Below, piece by piece: positions 52,501 to 63,273 of a stretch of 64,000 bases of DNA. The position numbers were made by a program, and so were the translations under genes. Positions within the stretch are counted from its first letter, which is position 1. Each line of letters begins with the position of its first letter. Location of the stretch: positions 2,779,824 to 2,843,823 of the forward strand of contig SSBO01000003.1 in the NCBI GenBank assembly GCA_005281725.1, written 5' to 3'. The stretch comes from Wuchereria bancrofti. Its lineage: Eukaryota > Nematoda > Chromadorea > Rhabditida > Onchocercidae. Below the pieces are notes generated by a model. It did no database searches. It was given only the letters and a program-made list of their open reading frames with translations, and was not told the DNA's origin.

Positions 52501-55500
52501 AGAAGAAAAAGACAAAACGAGCTTAAGACTTAAGGTTTCAATGAAATAAAAGATATACATCAAAAATATCTCTTTTTTCTTTCCTTTTTGCTTTGATCGA
52601 TACCGCTTTTTTTAATAGGTTATTGTTTTCGTTGAGTTAAAAAAAATATCAGAAATTAAATGAAACAGGAAGATAAAGATTAATTAATCATGGCAATGTT
52701 AGGATTAAAAATTAACTTTCTGTTAGGTATAAAACAACCTTAAAAATATACTAATTAGAAGAAATATTTAATTAGAAAGAAAGAAAGAAGAATAGTTCTC
52801 TTAATGTTGCATATGTTCAAGATGTTTCTGTAATTTAATTTCTGTAATTTATGATCATTAAAAAAAAAAAAACAAAAGGTCTTTTTTTATGGATCGAAGA
52901 AAGATGAAATGAGGAAGGCCTATAAGAGTGACAATGATTTGTAAAATTTATATATTTATATGCATGTAGCGAGAGGAAATGTAAGGAGAGGAATTGAGAT
53001 GTATGTAAAGATGACTAGGCTAATATCTTTTAGAAGTGCAAGGAATTGGATTTGTAGGCTTGGAGCTATATGAAACTAGGCTTTAGGTTTTAGTTAGTAA
53101 TTTTTGAACATATATATATATACGTTTGTTTCAATAATTTAGGAGAATATATAAATGTATATAATGAGGATTTCTTTGCATAAAATTATAAAATAAAAAA
53201 ATTTGAAATTTCAAGATTACAAATTAAAAGATGGAAAAACAATAATAAGAAAGTTCCAGTAAGATAGGCAATTTTTATCTCTTCTAATTTAATTTGTTTT
53301 CATTGATAAAATCTTTCTTTTTATGGATGATTTCCCCAGATTTGTACCTACACATTATCTCAACAAAATTTCAAAGTATTTGTTTCAAATGGATTGCAAT
53401 GATCGGTATGTGAAGAAAAAGGAATGTGAAATTTATTTGAATAGTATTTTATAGAATATCTGAAAAGTGATAGAGAAGATATTAAGGATGAAAATGGATC
53501 CGGAAAGGATGTGCACTTCACGCTGTTCAGTTATCCCATTTTTTCTTTTCTTAAGGATTTGCACTTCTCTGAGAAATGATAGCCAAATATGGACAAAAAT
53601 TAGCTTTAGAAAAGAGTTTAGAATATTTGAGTTATTTCTAACATACATTTTTTTCTTTTATTATTTCTATTTTATTCTCCCATATATTTCGATTTTTTCT
53701 AATAGAATATGGGAAATCCGGAAAACGAATAGCTTTCGCATTCAAAATATTTGAAATTAGGAGAGAGATAGAGAAAGAATGATGAAGGTAATGAGATGAA
53801 AGAAGGATTGACTTCAGGACTTTTAAAGAGTATAAAATGCTTTTTTGATTGCTTTTACCTATGATATGGAAATTTTGAAAATTCAATGACTGATATATTT
53901 TTATCCATTTATGAATTTGGTATACTTTGTTGAAATTCTCAAATCTCTTATGATAGATTTTTTGTTTATTTTTCCACTCGATGTTTCTTTAAGTTTTCTT
54001 AGGATTAGAAAATTTTTCAAAACGATTACATCATTCTAACCTAGAAGGCATAAAAAGCTTAGATAATGGTTCAACAAATTTCAAAATCTTAGACAAATGT
54101 CTGCTTGTATGAAGTATACTAGAAATTTTGCATTTTTCAGGTTCGAATCGTTGGACAGCTAAGGGAATTGGTTTATCGATGTGATCAAACGACGAAAGCT
54201 TGTTCCACACATTATTTTCAGGTAATTTCAAATATTCTATTTCACTAATTTAATCTTTTGTATAATTGCTACAATTGTGCTATACTCACTTTGTCAAATT
54301 ATCTAAACAATTACAATTGAATAAATTTTTTTTTTTTTGATTAAAACTAGCCATAAATCTGTTGTAATGCAATAAAAGAATATTATAATTCAAATGAGAG
54401 ATGCATGATTAATTGTGATAACAAGCTATTACTGTAGCCTTTCAAAATTAATCATCAACATTTCTTCCATAAATTAATTCCTGATTTCAATCTCCTCTCT
54501 CTTTCTTTCGAATCATTTATTCATAGCGAAAAGTTAAATAGTAATTCAAATCACGGCGCAATAGACAAATGCTATGAGAGAAAAAGAACGACAGATCAGG
54601 TAGCAATCATTTTTTCTCGTTTACAATATATTATCTGATTGTTAGATGCAAGATGATTGTTTGGTTGGCCCCTTTATAACATCAATTTAAGGCCTGACAA
54701 GGCTCTCTATTTTGGTTTGCTCATTATATATTTGCTATTCATTCCTTTTTTCATTCTCACTTCAAAATCAATTCGCATCACTATTTTCGCTATGTTTTTT
54801 TTCCAATCTTTTTTATTTTTTCTCTTTACCTCTTTCTTCCTCTCTCTCTCTCTCTCTCACTCCCTGTCTCCTCTATTACCCATCTCTCCAATTCTTTCCT
54901 CTCTTTTTCCCTCGTATAATCTATTATAGGCATTTATCCTCACTTCCTACTTTTTTTTTCAAATCATTGTCGACTTACAGGCCTAAGGCAAAAAGCCTTG
55001 AAATGCACTTCAACCATTCATCTATCATTCATCATTTCATATCTGTTAAAATTCTCTTTACAGTATCCATAAACTGTTTTAATTGTGTAATTATGAAAGA
55101 ATTTCGCCTTTGTCAGCTAAACTCTATCGTTTTACTCTCATCAATTCCTATCTATAAAACAATTATAAAATTACGAAAGAGAAATTAAATGCCATTAGTC
55201 AACAACAATACAATTAAAAATACAAATCAGTCAAGAATTGATTAGATAAATGTTGACAAGTCATTATCCATTCTTGCTTTCATGACACATAAAATTGACC
55301 GGACACTCTGTAAGTGGCCAGGACACCCTCTAAGTGACCAGGACACATTACACTGGTCATATGTTATAACTAGCCAAGAAGTTATAACCGATAAGATAAC
55401 ATAATTAATTAGAATATTATAACTAGTTGAGCAGTAGATCTGTTAGCATTGATCAAAATCACATTGATACGCTGCAAAAACGGTAGATTGATTTGTTAAC

Positions 55501-58500
55501 TGTCAAAAATTTCACAATTATCAATAGTCTTGGAACCTTTAACCTTTCAACATTTCGATTACTCAAAATGTTTCAACAACAGCTTATTCTTCTATTAAAA
55601 TTTGTAGCATACTACGGTTTCCAATTTTTGAATCAATTTTCTAATAACTTTAAATATTTCATCGTTAACAAACACATATTGAATAATCAAAGAAATATAT
55701 TTTAAGTAATAAATTAAATGAATTAATAAGTTTTTCAATTGTTTTCGTCTAGTATTCGCTAATTTGTACTATATAAATCTACTTAATAAAATATTAGAAA
55801 TTGATTTTTTTTAAGAAAATATAATTTAAGTAAATATTATTGTAATTAATCATGTTACAATTATCACTGATCAGATTGAATATTCATTAATGCATTTTCA
55901 TCATTCAACTAGGATGAATTATTGGTTCACTTAAATTGAATCAAATTATTACTGTTCAAACTTGAAAACTTTGAAAAAATTATTTCACTGAGGCGAATAC
56001 ATAGCAATCATTTTTAGACATTCATCTAATTCTTCCCTCTTTTTAATTTTTCCGTAAAACGTGACCATTTCATGAAAACGTGACCATTTCACGTTAATAG
56101 ATCAAATGTTGTATTCCTTTGTGATCGTAAAAATAGCATTAAATGTTATTTCATTCTAAATAATTTTATACTGATATTAGCTTTTTTTTAAAGATTTTCC
56201 AGTCTCTCTCTCTCTCTTTCTTTCTTTGTCTTTTTAAAGAATGCTTGTAGTAATGTACAATATGTATTTGTTGAGTCGAAATTAAATTTAAAAAAAGAAA
56301 AAGAAATGATCAAATGAATGGGATTTAAATTTGGCTCAACTTAACTGAAATAAATTAAATATAATAAATTATAACAAATTTTTCCTCATTTATTTAGCAT
56401 ATAAGAAGTTTTTCCTTTTTTAAATTAAAAAAATTTATCTAAAAAATTGTGATTCCTTTGCTCTTTCCGTCTATAATATTGTTAAGCGATAAAAGTAAAC
56501 TGAAATTGAAAGTTTATCAAATGATTTAAGTAATGATAAGTAAGGATTATGAATACTTTAATTCATTATTTATCTTTGTGTAAACATTCTTTCTTTCTTA
56601 TTCCTTCTTTTTGCTTTCCTTCGACATCACCAATTTTTGATGTTTACTTAAAATAAAAGCCAAATAATTTCATGTGGAATTTCTCTTTATCATATTTCAT
56701 TCATATTAGCATTGTTTTTGCTTTCATTTAACATGTTTATTTCATGACATAAGTTTTGACGTAATTTAACCATAATTTAAGGATAATTTTAAAGCATCTT
56801 CTGGTTATTTTCCATCTATCAAACTGCAACATTTCTCACTTTGATTAATGTTTTTGATTTATTATATAATTTCAAACACTTTTTAGGTAAAAAAGAAAGT
56901 TTGAATGCTATAATCAAAATTTTAAAAACAAGAGATCTTGTTTTTTTGAAATTCAATTAGTTTATTTTTATTATTATTGAGTTTCATTTACATTAAAAAT
57001 ATTTGACATCATAAACTATAATTAAGTTTATTTTCTTTTTTCTTCCTTTTTTTTGTTTCCTAAAAGTTTAATTTTTAATTTCTTATAGGCATTTGCAAAT
57101 TTGTGGGTACCACAACCTGGAAAGTATCACGAATTCGCGGATGCAACGCGAACATATATTCCCGGGGCTGAGTACATGTCCTTCTTACAAAATCTTCCAC
57201 GTCGTACTGTCTCTACTGGATCACTTTTCCGGTAACTATCATTATTTTATAGTATAATGATTTACTATAAAATTTATAAAGTCTTATCGTAATTGAAATG
57301 ATAAATTTTCTTTTTCATCCACTTATTTTCAATATGAAATTTGCAACAAAATAAATATTATTGATTGATTTAATGGAAATTTAAATTATTCCCATTACTA
57401 ATTAATGATTGAATAATTTATAGAGGTGACAATGGTGATGGTATATCATCAGAAAATCAAACCTCGTCGTCCTCATCCGTTTCATCGCAACGACGAAATG
57501 CGATTGATTTAATGGATCAGGATGTAATCTTTGAACGAAAGCAGAAGAAAAATGCTGGTATGTTGTTGTTAAAATTAAAATGAGCAAATGGAAATAAAAA
57601 GAAAATTATTATTATTCCGAAAATATTTAACTTTGTTTAATATTTAAATTTTAGGACAAAGAAATTATTCAATTTTAAAAGAAAATGAAATAATGGAAAT
57701 TCTCATTGATTTTTTTAACCTTCGTTTAACACTTTAATATTAGTTTTTTTTCCTTTATTTTATAAATTGTTTATATCTGAATTAAAGATTTAAAAATTAA
57801 TTTTAAGACATTTTACATATGACTAATTTGTGATCCACTGAAAATGAAAAGGTTAACAATTTTTGCTATTAATTCATTTTTTTAAAATTAAATCTCTTTT
57901 GAATTAAAATCTCATTTTGAGATAAAATCAAAAAATTCAGATTGAAAAATACATTAGAAAAAAAAAATACACATTGGCATTAAATTGAACTAATGATTCT
58001 GAAAATAGGTTAATGTATTTCTTGAATTAAGTTGCAGAATTAAATTGCAGCTAACATTTTCATTTTTTAAACTTTGAATAAAATTTCTAACCTAAAATTC
58101 AAGCGTTCAATTCTTTGACTTTGGAAATTTGATTTTTTCCAAAATTCCTGAATTGTTGTGTTTTTTTACCCTAATTAAATAATATGTCGAATTTTATTCA
58201 AATATTTAAAAACATTTGCAAAACGAAATGTTAAGTTATATTTTTTTACTTTCTCAGGGTGCAAAATATTAGGAATGTATTTTTGCTTGTCAAACAATTA
58301 GTGGTAATGCAATGTGGAAGAAAACATGAGGTGTTGGCAGCATTAAAGAGAAAATTCGCTATAGGGATTTGAATTCAATTAATTTTGGAATACTTTGTTG
58401 TTCGCTTTCCTCCTAAATTAGTCATTCACCCATTGCTTTCATTCGTTCATTTAGTTATTTGTTTATTTATTTATTCATTTATTTATTCATTTATTTATTC

Positions 58501-61500
58501 ACTTATTTATTATTTATTCATTCATTCATTCATTCGTTCATTTAATATCAGCCCAATTCTCTTTACGAATCCATTCTCCTCACATTTTATTGATGTACAT
58601 TTCAGCTCGATTATTTGAACATGCCGCATTGGAAGGACCGAATACTGAAATTGCAAGGTTACTTAGTAATACTTTCTTTTTTCACTTCAATAAAATTAAT
58701 TAACTTAATCAATCTTAGAAATAAATTTCTAAACTATATCTAATTTAGTATTCCTATCTATTGTTTATGATACAAATTTATGATACAAATTAATTCATAT
58801 CAATAATTAATTCAAATCATACAGATCTCATACATTACAACGTACACGACAACCTACAAAATGCGCCCATTGTGAAACCCTTTCATTACTATCTACTGTT
58901 CAATGCTCAAAATGTGGTATGACGTGGCATAAATCATGTTTACCACGAATTATCGTTTCGTGTGATCAAAATCCGAAAAGTTTCTCGGATTCATCTCGAC
59001 GTACCAGTGTATTCGGTGTACCATTATGCAGTCAACTAAATGGACCTTCTCGATTGGTTCCCGTTGTGCTGGAACGTTGCGTTGATGAGCTTCAAAAACG
59101 TGGATTAAAAGTGAAGGTGCAATTTTGAATTTTAAAATTTTAAATTCTAGCATTTATTTGTTTTTTATTTACTACTTATTTATATGTTATTGAAAAATTT
59201 TAAAGTTTTAAAATTTAACAAATACGATAGATGAAAGTAAAAAAATTTTTATTATTAGTAATGAAAAATACAATAAAAAAATTGTCAAATTTTTTTAATT
59301 ATTTATTATAGTATGGTTATATTGCATTTTTTTTAAGGGCATCTATCGTACATGCGGTGTAAAAAGTAAAATTGAGCAAATTTGTGAAGATTTTGAACGA
59401 GCAAATAGCGATAACGAAGTTGATTTAAGTAGCTATCATCCGATGAATATTGCTTCCGTTATTAAGCTTTTTCTGAGAAAATTACCGGAACCGTTACTGA
59501 CGCATGAATTATATGATGAATGGATAGCATTTGCTGAGGTGAATTGTTGGAATCGTTTAGAAAGTTAAAAAAAAATTCTTTTTTAATTTAAATTTTACTT
59601 AAATTACTCCCAGACATAATTTTATTTCCTTATTAAGTTGTTACATAACTTTATTCTTCATATGTTCAAAAATGTTACTTTTTACCGTAATGTTATGGAT
59701 AGTAAAAGTTCGTAAAATGATAAGCAAATATTAATTATGAATTTGAGTGTAAGCTTAAAAAAAAAAATTTCGGAAAATTTCAGAAAAATTTGGTTGAGGA
59801 AGATCCAGAAATTGTTGATCATATTAGATTACTGATGAAAAAACTACCATCAAGAAATGTGGATGCATTGCAATTCCTATTGCTTCATTTAAAACGAGTC
59901 ACCTGGTTATTTTCTCTTTCAAGTTTTTGAATTCTGAATTTTTGATAATTTGCACAAATGTCAATTCCTATTGCTTCATTTAAAACGAGTCACCTGGTTA
60001 TTTTCTCTTTCAAGTTTTTGAATTCTGAATTTTTGATAATTTGCACAAATGTCAATTCCTATTGCTTCATTTAAAACGAGTCACCTGGTTATTTTCTCTT
60101 TCAAGTTTTTGAATTCTGAATTTTTGATAATTTGCACAAATGTTTTTTTTAAATGATTCTTGAAAATTTAACCTAATTTTGATAATCTAAAAACAGAAAT
60201 TGTGCATTGCATATATTTATATTTAATAATTTTTTCTTCTTCCTTTCGAAAATTTATGATTGAAAAATAATTGGCAAGAATAAATGAATGAAAAAAAATT
60301 TTTTTTCCAATGCTTTAAAGAATTCTCGATCCAAACAAAGCATCTCATTATTTCTATCACAATGATATGATAATTTCGAATGATGATTTGATTGTTTTAT
60401 TCGCGATATATTGATAATTTTAGGTTTGAAATGGATAATTTGATGACTGCATCAAATTTGGGTGCCGTAATAACACCGTCGATGATTTGGAAACATCCGT
60501 CACCATCACCATTGTCCACTTCAAACAATAATTCATTTCTTTCTAGTGCTCATTTGATGAGCAAAGCAGTAGAACTAATCATCAAATATGCTTTCGTTAG
60601 TTTTTTGAAATGTTTCAAATTTCAGAAAATAACTCATCAATGAATTAAAACCTGATTTTCAAATTATTAGTGTGGAAATTTTTAGTAATTTCAAAAAAAG
60701 TAAATCCAAAAGATTGCAAGAGAAAAAAAGAAGAAATGACAGTGATGATAATTTTTTTTTTTTTTTTTGTTAACCAATTTAGGGAATTATTTAAATTGAA
60801 ATTCTTGTTAAAGCTTGAAATTCTAGCTCAAATTTTAAAGATAAATAGTGAGTTTTAAAATAAGTCTGACAGATCACGATATACTTTTGTTATCACCATT
60901 TATTTATGATGGTGATAACAATGATGATGATAAATGATGATATTATCACTGATGTAATGAGATGCTCTAGCAACATTGAACTTGAATAAATTCAGGAAGT
61001 GTTCGGTGTTGATATCGCTGAAGATAGACGGATCTTTTTCCAGCAATATCCAGATGCCGTAGATTCACTCTCTGTAGATCCGGAATTAGATGATCGGCTT
61101 TGTGAAGGTGAAGGTAAGTATCTTCAAGTTACAAATACCTTAATTTAACATTTTTTTTTTGCAAGGTTTGGGTATCTCATAATATAGTTTATCAAATTTC
61201 GAATAGTCTTTTTTTTTCAAATATTTGTAGTAATTTATTCTAAATTTTGATTAATGAATTACTTGTTCCTGAATTACTTTATCAGTGAATTACTTGTTCT
61301 CTTAATTGCTTGATCATGAATTACTTGTTCCTAGATGCAATGTATTTTTTTCTTCAGGAATAGTAGATGAAGATTTACTTGAAGATGAAACAGATGTAGT
61401 TTGTTCCAGTTTTCTGCCGCAACCACCAACTCCGGATTTGTTAAAGAATACGTCTCGTAGTAAAAATGAAGCTTGTAAGTTTTTTTTTTTATGTTTGAAA

Positions 61501-63273
61501 TCTATTTTTAAAAATTCTGAAATGAATTTGAAAAATATTTATTAAAATTTGAAAAATTCAAAGGAAATCTTATTTTATATTATCGAAAGTCATTTTATTG
61601 TAATTCAATAATTATTTTAAAATTATGTTAACGTAATTGAAGTTTGAAATTAGAAATTGGAAATTGGAAAAAATGACAAATAGATGCCGAATTTTTAAAA
61701 AATAAACTTATAAATTGAGCTTTTTGTGATAATTGGGTTTTAGATCACATAAACGAAGATATCGATCTGGATACTCCCTCGGGATCAGCACGTGCTAGTG
61801 GATCAAGTCAATCCGGTGGTCTATCTGCAAGAGCTTATTCGCTATCAGGTTTGTAGTGAATTAATTAGCCTAATTAAAATAAGCAGAAATTCTTGCACTT
61901 ATCGTACATTTACTTGTGTATGCGTGACACGTTTGACGTTTAGATATCGTATTTTTTATTCAACTGTCATTAGAATATTAATAATCGAGAATAAAATCCG
62001 TTCCAGTGATTTTATGCTAATTCAAAATGTTATTCTGAAGGTGTGAATTTCATCAATGTCTATAATTTCATCATTGGGTTATTCTGGGATATTTACAGAT
62101 CGGTTGGGACATGTCATCGAGAAAGGTAACATAGATATCAGTGGTAATGCAACACGTTTACGCAGCCGAATTGATAAAAAGCGTAGCTATACGACATCAA
62201 TTTTAGTATCACCTCATCCGGATCGAAAGCTGGTGTTACCCCAGAGACAACATTCGGCAGAAGACAATTATCCACCTAACATTTCATCCGGTGATGTGAC
62301 TGTTGAAGTTGGTAAGGTAAGATTCTTACAAATTCTGTTTAATTCTGATTTAAAAAAATAAATTCTCTTTCGGAACCAATTTCTTTCACTTGTTAAATTT
62401 GCTGAGTTTTGAAATAATTTTACTAAAAATTCAATCTAGTGATTGTTCTTATCAATTTTTCAGCTTCATCCAGTTTAAGTTCAGAATTAAGCATTTTTCA
62501 AGTGGAATTTCTGTTGACTTATTTTACTTTAGATATGATAAAATAAATTAAATTTGATTATTTATAAACAGTTAAAGAACAGAAAGCACGTTGAAATTTG
62601 TCACGTAAGTTTTTCGTGTTATACGTAAGTGATATCAAGCATCTGCTGCAGGATCAGTTCTATGTGCCTGATGATTGTGGACGTAAATCAGCAGGACATG
62701 AGCAATTGATATTGATGGGTCTTTGTAGCCGGTTGAATATTGTTGGAAAGGATTCGGAAAATAGCCGTACAACGGTAGAGTCAAAACCGGATATGGGTAG
62801 CAACAATCCATGTATTCATCCTACCGGAACAGCAGCACTTTTCCAAGGTGCTGATGTAAGTTACATCTGAAGCAGGAAATATCTTTAATGACATTGGCTG
62901 TCAGTGCAAATTAAATTATTTATTTCTGATCTGCAAAAAGAAAAGAAATGGATTTCAGGATGAGTTGCAATTGTATTTCAAAATTAATTAATTTCTGTTT
63001 TCAGTTTTTTAATCTCAAGAAAAGTGAAAAAAAAAACTGAAAAATTTATAAAAATGATGCCAGAACATGCAATATTCAGAAGAACTGGGGGTGTAAATAT
63101 TACTTTTAGCACAGTTGTTTCAATTTCAATGTTTCAGTTTCATTTTTTTCTAAAATTCCAATTTCAATGAATTATTTACATTCTCGTATTTTGTAAAACA
63201 AAACTAAATTTTCTATATGTTCAAACCTTTCTAACAGCTCAAACATGCTATCGATATGTTAAGATTTAAGTGA
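34549..63273 (+). CDS. spv-1: F-BAR / C1 / RhoGAP protein, HMHA1-ARHGAP29-GMIP family, SPV-1-like
   Basis: Predicted GTPase-activating protein for Rho at curved plasma membrane; C. elegans SPV-1 acts on RHO-1 in the contractile spermatheca. Exons: 34549-34614, 35063-35153, 35586-35726, 36093-36189, 36302-36356, 38499-38568, 49441-49521, 50035-50153, 50516-50623, 50830-50914, 51113-51357, 51581-51658, 54141-54221, 57089-57231, 57424-57557, 58606-58657, 58825-59116, 59338-59538, 59784-59905, 60424-60595, 60996-61113, 61358-61474, 61744-61848, 62099-62316, 62572-62604, 62652-62855, 63238-63273. Total 3,264 nt, 1,087 residues, in frame. Residues 23-130 match the HMHA1 pre-F-BAR region (LLVRYPAFKTTHVLLPASQL). 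F-BAR is about 174-465. C1 ligands are H551, C562, C565, C576, C579, H584, C587 and C595. RhoGAP is about 610-810, with arginine finger R650 in GIYRTCG, K689-R693 in KLFLRKLPEPL, and N765 in SNLGAVITP. The tail is low-complexity. Weak points: the exon 5 donor (GTTCGT), the exon 10/11 junction, and the true N terminus (the frame is open to 34493). Confidence 0.9.
36357..38498 (+). other. RhoGAP-gene intron 5
   Basis: About 2.1 kb, mostly AT-rich. Apart from the palindrome cluster near 38012-38102, I see only poly-A/T tracts and a TA-rich run near 36520-36575. Confidence 0.5.
38012..38102. promoter_or_regulatory. Palindrome and octamer cluster, candidate intronic enhancer
   Basis: Three perfect palindromes are nearly contiguous: GCATAATTATGC (38012-38023), GCGTACGC (38027-38034) and CAACGTACGTTG (38034-38045). 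They are followed within 60 bp by ATGCAAAG and by ATTTGCAT (38095-38102), a perfect octamer on the minus strand. The first palindrome holds the homeodomain core TAATTA. POU-homeodomain proteins bind such motifs. The block lies in an intron, is locally richer in G+C, and is unlike the surrounding DNA. Enhancer function is inference. Confidence 0.35.
40072..40127. repeat. TG dinucleotide repeat
   Basis: Imperfect (TG)n with regular TATG interruptions. The minus-strand frame rich in T and H codons across it is an artefact. Confidence 0.9.
40853..41104. repeat. ATC/ATT trinucleotide array
   Basis: About 250 bp of imperfect TCA/TTA triplets with short unique interruptions. Open frames of I or H codons here come from the repeat. 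Confidence 0.9.
41563..41829. repeat. 43-bp tandem repeat, about six copies
   Basis: Copies start at 41605, 41648, 41691, 41734, 41777 and 41820 by the same GCAGTAGTAG landmark; an imperfect copy precedes them. Units are almost identical, implying recent expansion. Each holds a TAG-triplet run, then TACTTACCTTGCATAG, then AGTTAAAGTTAGTT. On the minus strand every unit contains CAAGGTAAGTA, a near-perfect 5' splice site. The array lies in intron 6 of the RhoGAP gene. Confidence 0.95.
41985..42008. repeat. GA dinucleotide repeat
   Basis: (GA)n directly upstream of the first candidate internal exon. GA tracts are common in nematode promoters, so it could be part of a promoter. Confidence 0.85.
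42058..42112 (+). CDS. Candidate alternative first exon A of the RhoGAP gene
   Basis: An ATG at 42058 opens MSLLSDCNQESIIDEIFN and runs into a GTAAGC donor at 42113, leaving one base (A). The next downstream exon, 49441, needs exactly one base and would give S-FINLEEMDRM, the start of the F-BAR region. The peptide is acidic and of mixed composition, unlike the repeat-driven frames around it. A GA-rich tract precedes it and no acceptor is obvious, so it would be a transcription-start exon. Confidence 0.4.
42742..42796 (+). CDS. Candidate alternative first exon B of the RhoGAP gene
   Basis: An ATG at 42742 in the good context CAAAATG opens MSQEGNVISVEAILHLHP and ends one base past codon 18, before the donor GTAATT at 42797. 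The phase again matches exon 49441. The 100 bp upstream is richer in G+C and free of long A/T tracts. It would produce a protein beginning almost directly with the F-BAR region. It could be chance, since ATG and GT are common; the coincidence of phase has a one-in-three prior. Confidence 0.4.
45306..45395. repeat. GAT/AAT trinucleotide array
   Basis: Imperfect GATGAT/AATAAT triplets in intron 6; reverse orientation of the ATC arrays. Confidence 0.85.
45529..45592. repeat. Tandem duplication of a 32-bp AT-rich unit
   Basis: Two adjacent copies of a unit beginning CTATAACAATAATTATTAA and ending in CATTCATAA. Confidence 0.8.
45603..45681. repeat. Dispersed direct repeat, copy 1
   Basis: About 79 bp, from ACTGTTGTTTTCTAATTC through a TA-rich palindromic core to AATTTCTTCCTTTTT. 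A second copy lies at 46319-46402 in the same orientation, about 716 bp away, differing by TA-number changes in the core. Confidence 0.85.
46272..46312. repeat. GA-rich simple repeat
   Basis: (GA)n with GGGA interruptions, immediately before copy 2 of the dispersed repeat. Confidence 0.85.
46319..46402. repeat. Dispersed direct repeat, copy 2
   Basis: Near-identical to 45603-45681, with a longer TATATA run. Flanks differ outside the match, so this is a segmental copy rather than a local tandem repeat. Confidence 0.85.
47770..47787. repeat. CT dinucleotide repeat
   Basis: Short (CT)n in intron 6. Frames reading L and S codons across it are not genes. Confidence 0.8.
51659..54140 (+). other. 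RhoGAP-gene intron 12
   Basis: About 2.5 kb within the F-BAR coding part. AT-rich; no additional exon, repeat array or RNA gene seen. Confidence 0.55.
54838..54900. repeat. CT-rich simple repeat
   Basis: (CT)n with CCT interruptions on the plus strand. Confidence 0.85.
55297..55359. repeat. Imperfect 20-bp tandem repeat, about 2.7 copies
   Basis: Units of the type TGACCAGGACACCCTCTAAG, with one- or two-base differences. The last unit ends in TGACCA...TGGTCA, an inverted pair. The block is clearly richer in G+C than its surroundings. Confidence 0.75.
56057..56094. repeat. Short direct repeat containing CGTGACCATTTCA
   Basis: Two adjacent copies of AACGTGACCATTTCA about 20 bp apart. The second copy is near-palindromic at its ends (AACGTG...CACGTT). 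Confidence 0.7.
57558..58605 (+). other. RhoGAP-gene intron 15
   Basis: About 1 kb, AT-rich, ending in the TTTA/TTCA repeat listed separately. Nothing else seen. Confidence 0.55.
58452..58540. repeat. TTTA/TTCA tetranucleotide repeat
   Basis: About 20 units of ATTT/ATTC tetranucleotides, ending 65 bp before the acceptor of exon 16, so it may serve as part of the pyrimidine-rich tract. Confidence 0.85.
59871..60143. repeat. 91-bp tandem triplication across an exon-intron border
   Basis: Three copies begin at 59871, 59962 and 60053, each starting CAATTCCTATTGCTTCATTT and, as far as I can read, identical. Copy 1 covers the last 35 nt of RhoGAP-domain exon 19, its donor (CCTG/GTTATT) and the start of the intron. 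Copies 2 and 3 are wholly intronic but carry the same exon fragment and donor. Near identity implies a recent event. Confidence 0.95.
62572..62604 (+). other. 33-nt microexon of the RhoGAP gene
   Basis: Bounded by the acceptor taaacag and a strong GTAAGT donor; phase 0 on both sides; encodes LKNRKHVEICH. It is included in the CDS join. Skipping it would keep the frame, so it may be alternatively spliced. Confidence 0.6.

Larger units (their letters stand above)
54222..57088 (+). other. RhoGAP-gene intron 13
   Basis: About 2.9 kb. Contains a CT-rich tract (54838-54900), a short imperfect repeat at 55297-55359 and a small direct repeat at 56057-56094. The 158-codon open frame at 54712-55188 is driven by the CT-rich tract, lacks splice logic and is not called. 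Confidence 0.5.

Noticed and set aside
54712..55188. 158-codon open frame, the longest uninterrupted one in the window
   Set aside because: It spans a CT-rich tract giving L/S/F codons, lies inside an intron of a well-supported gene, and has no start context or domain.
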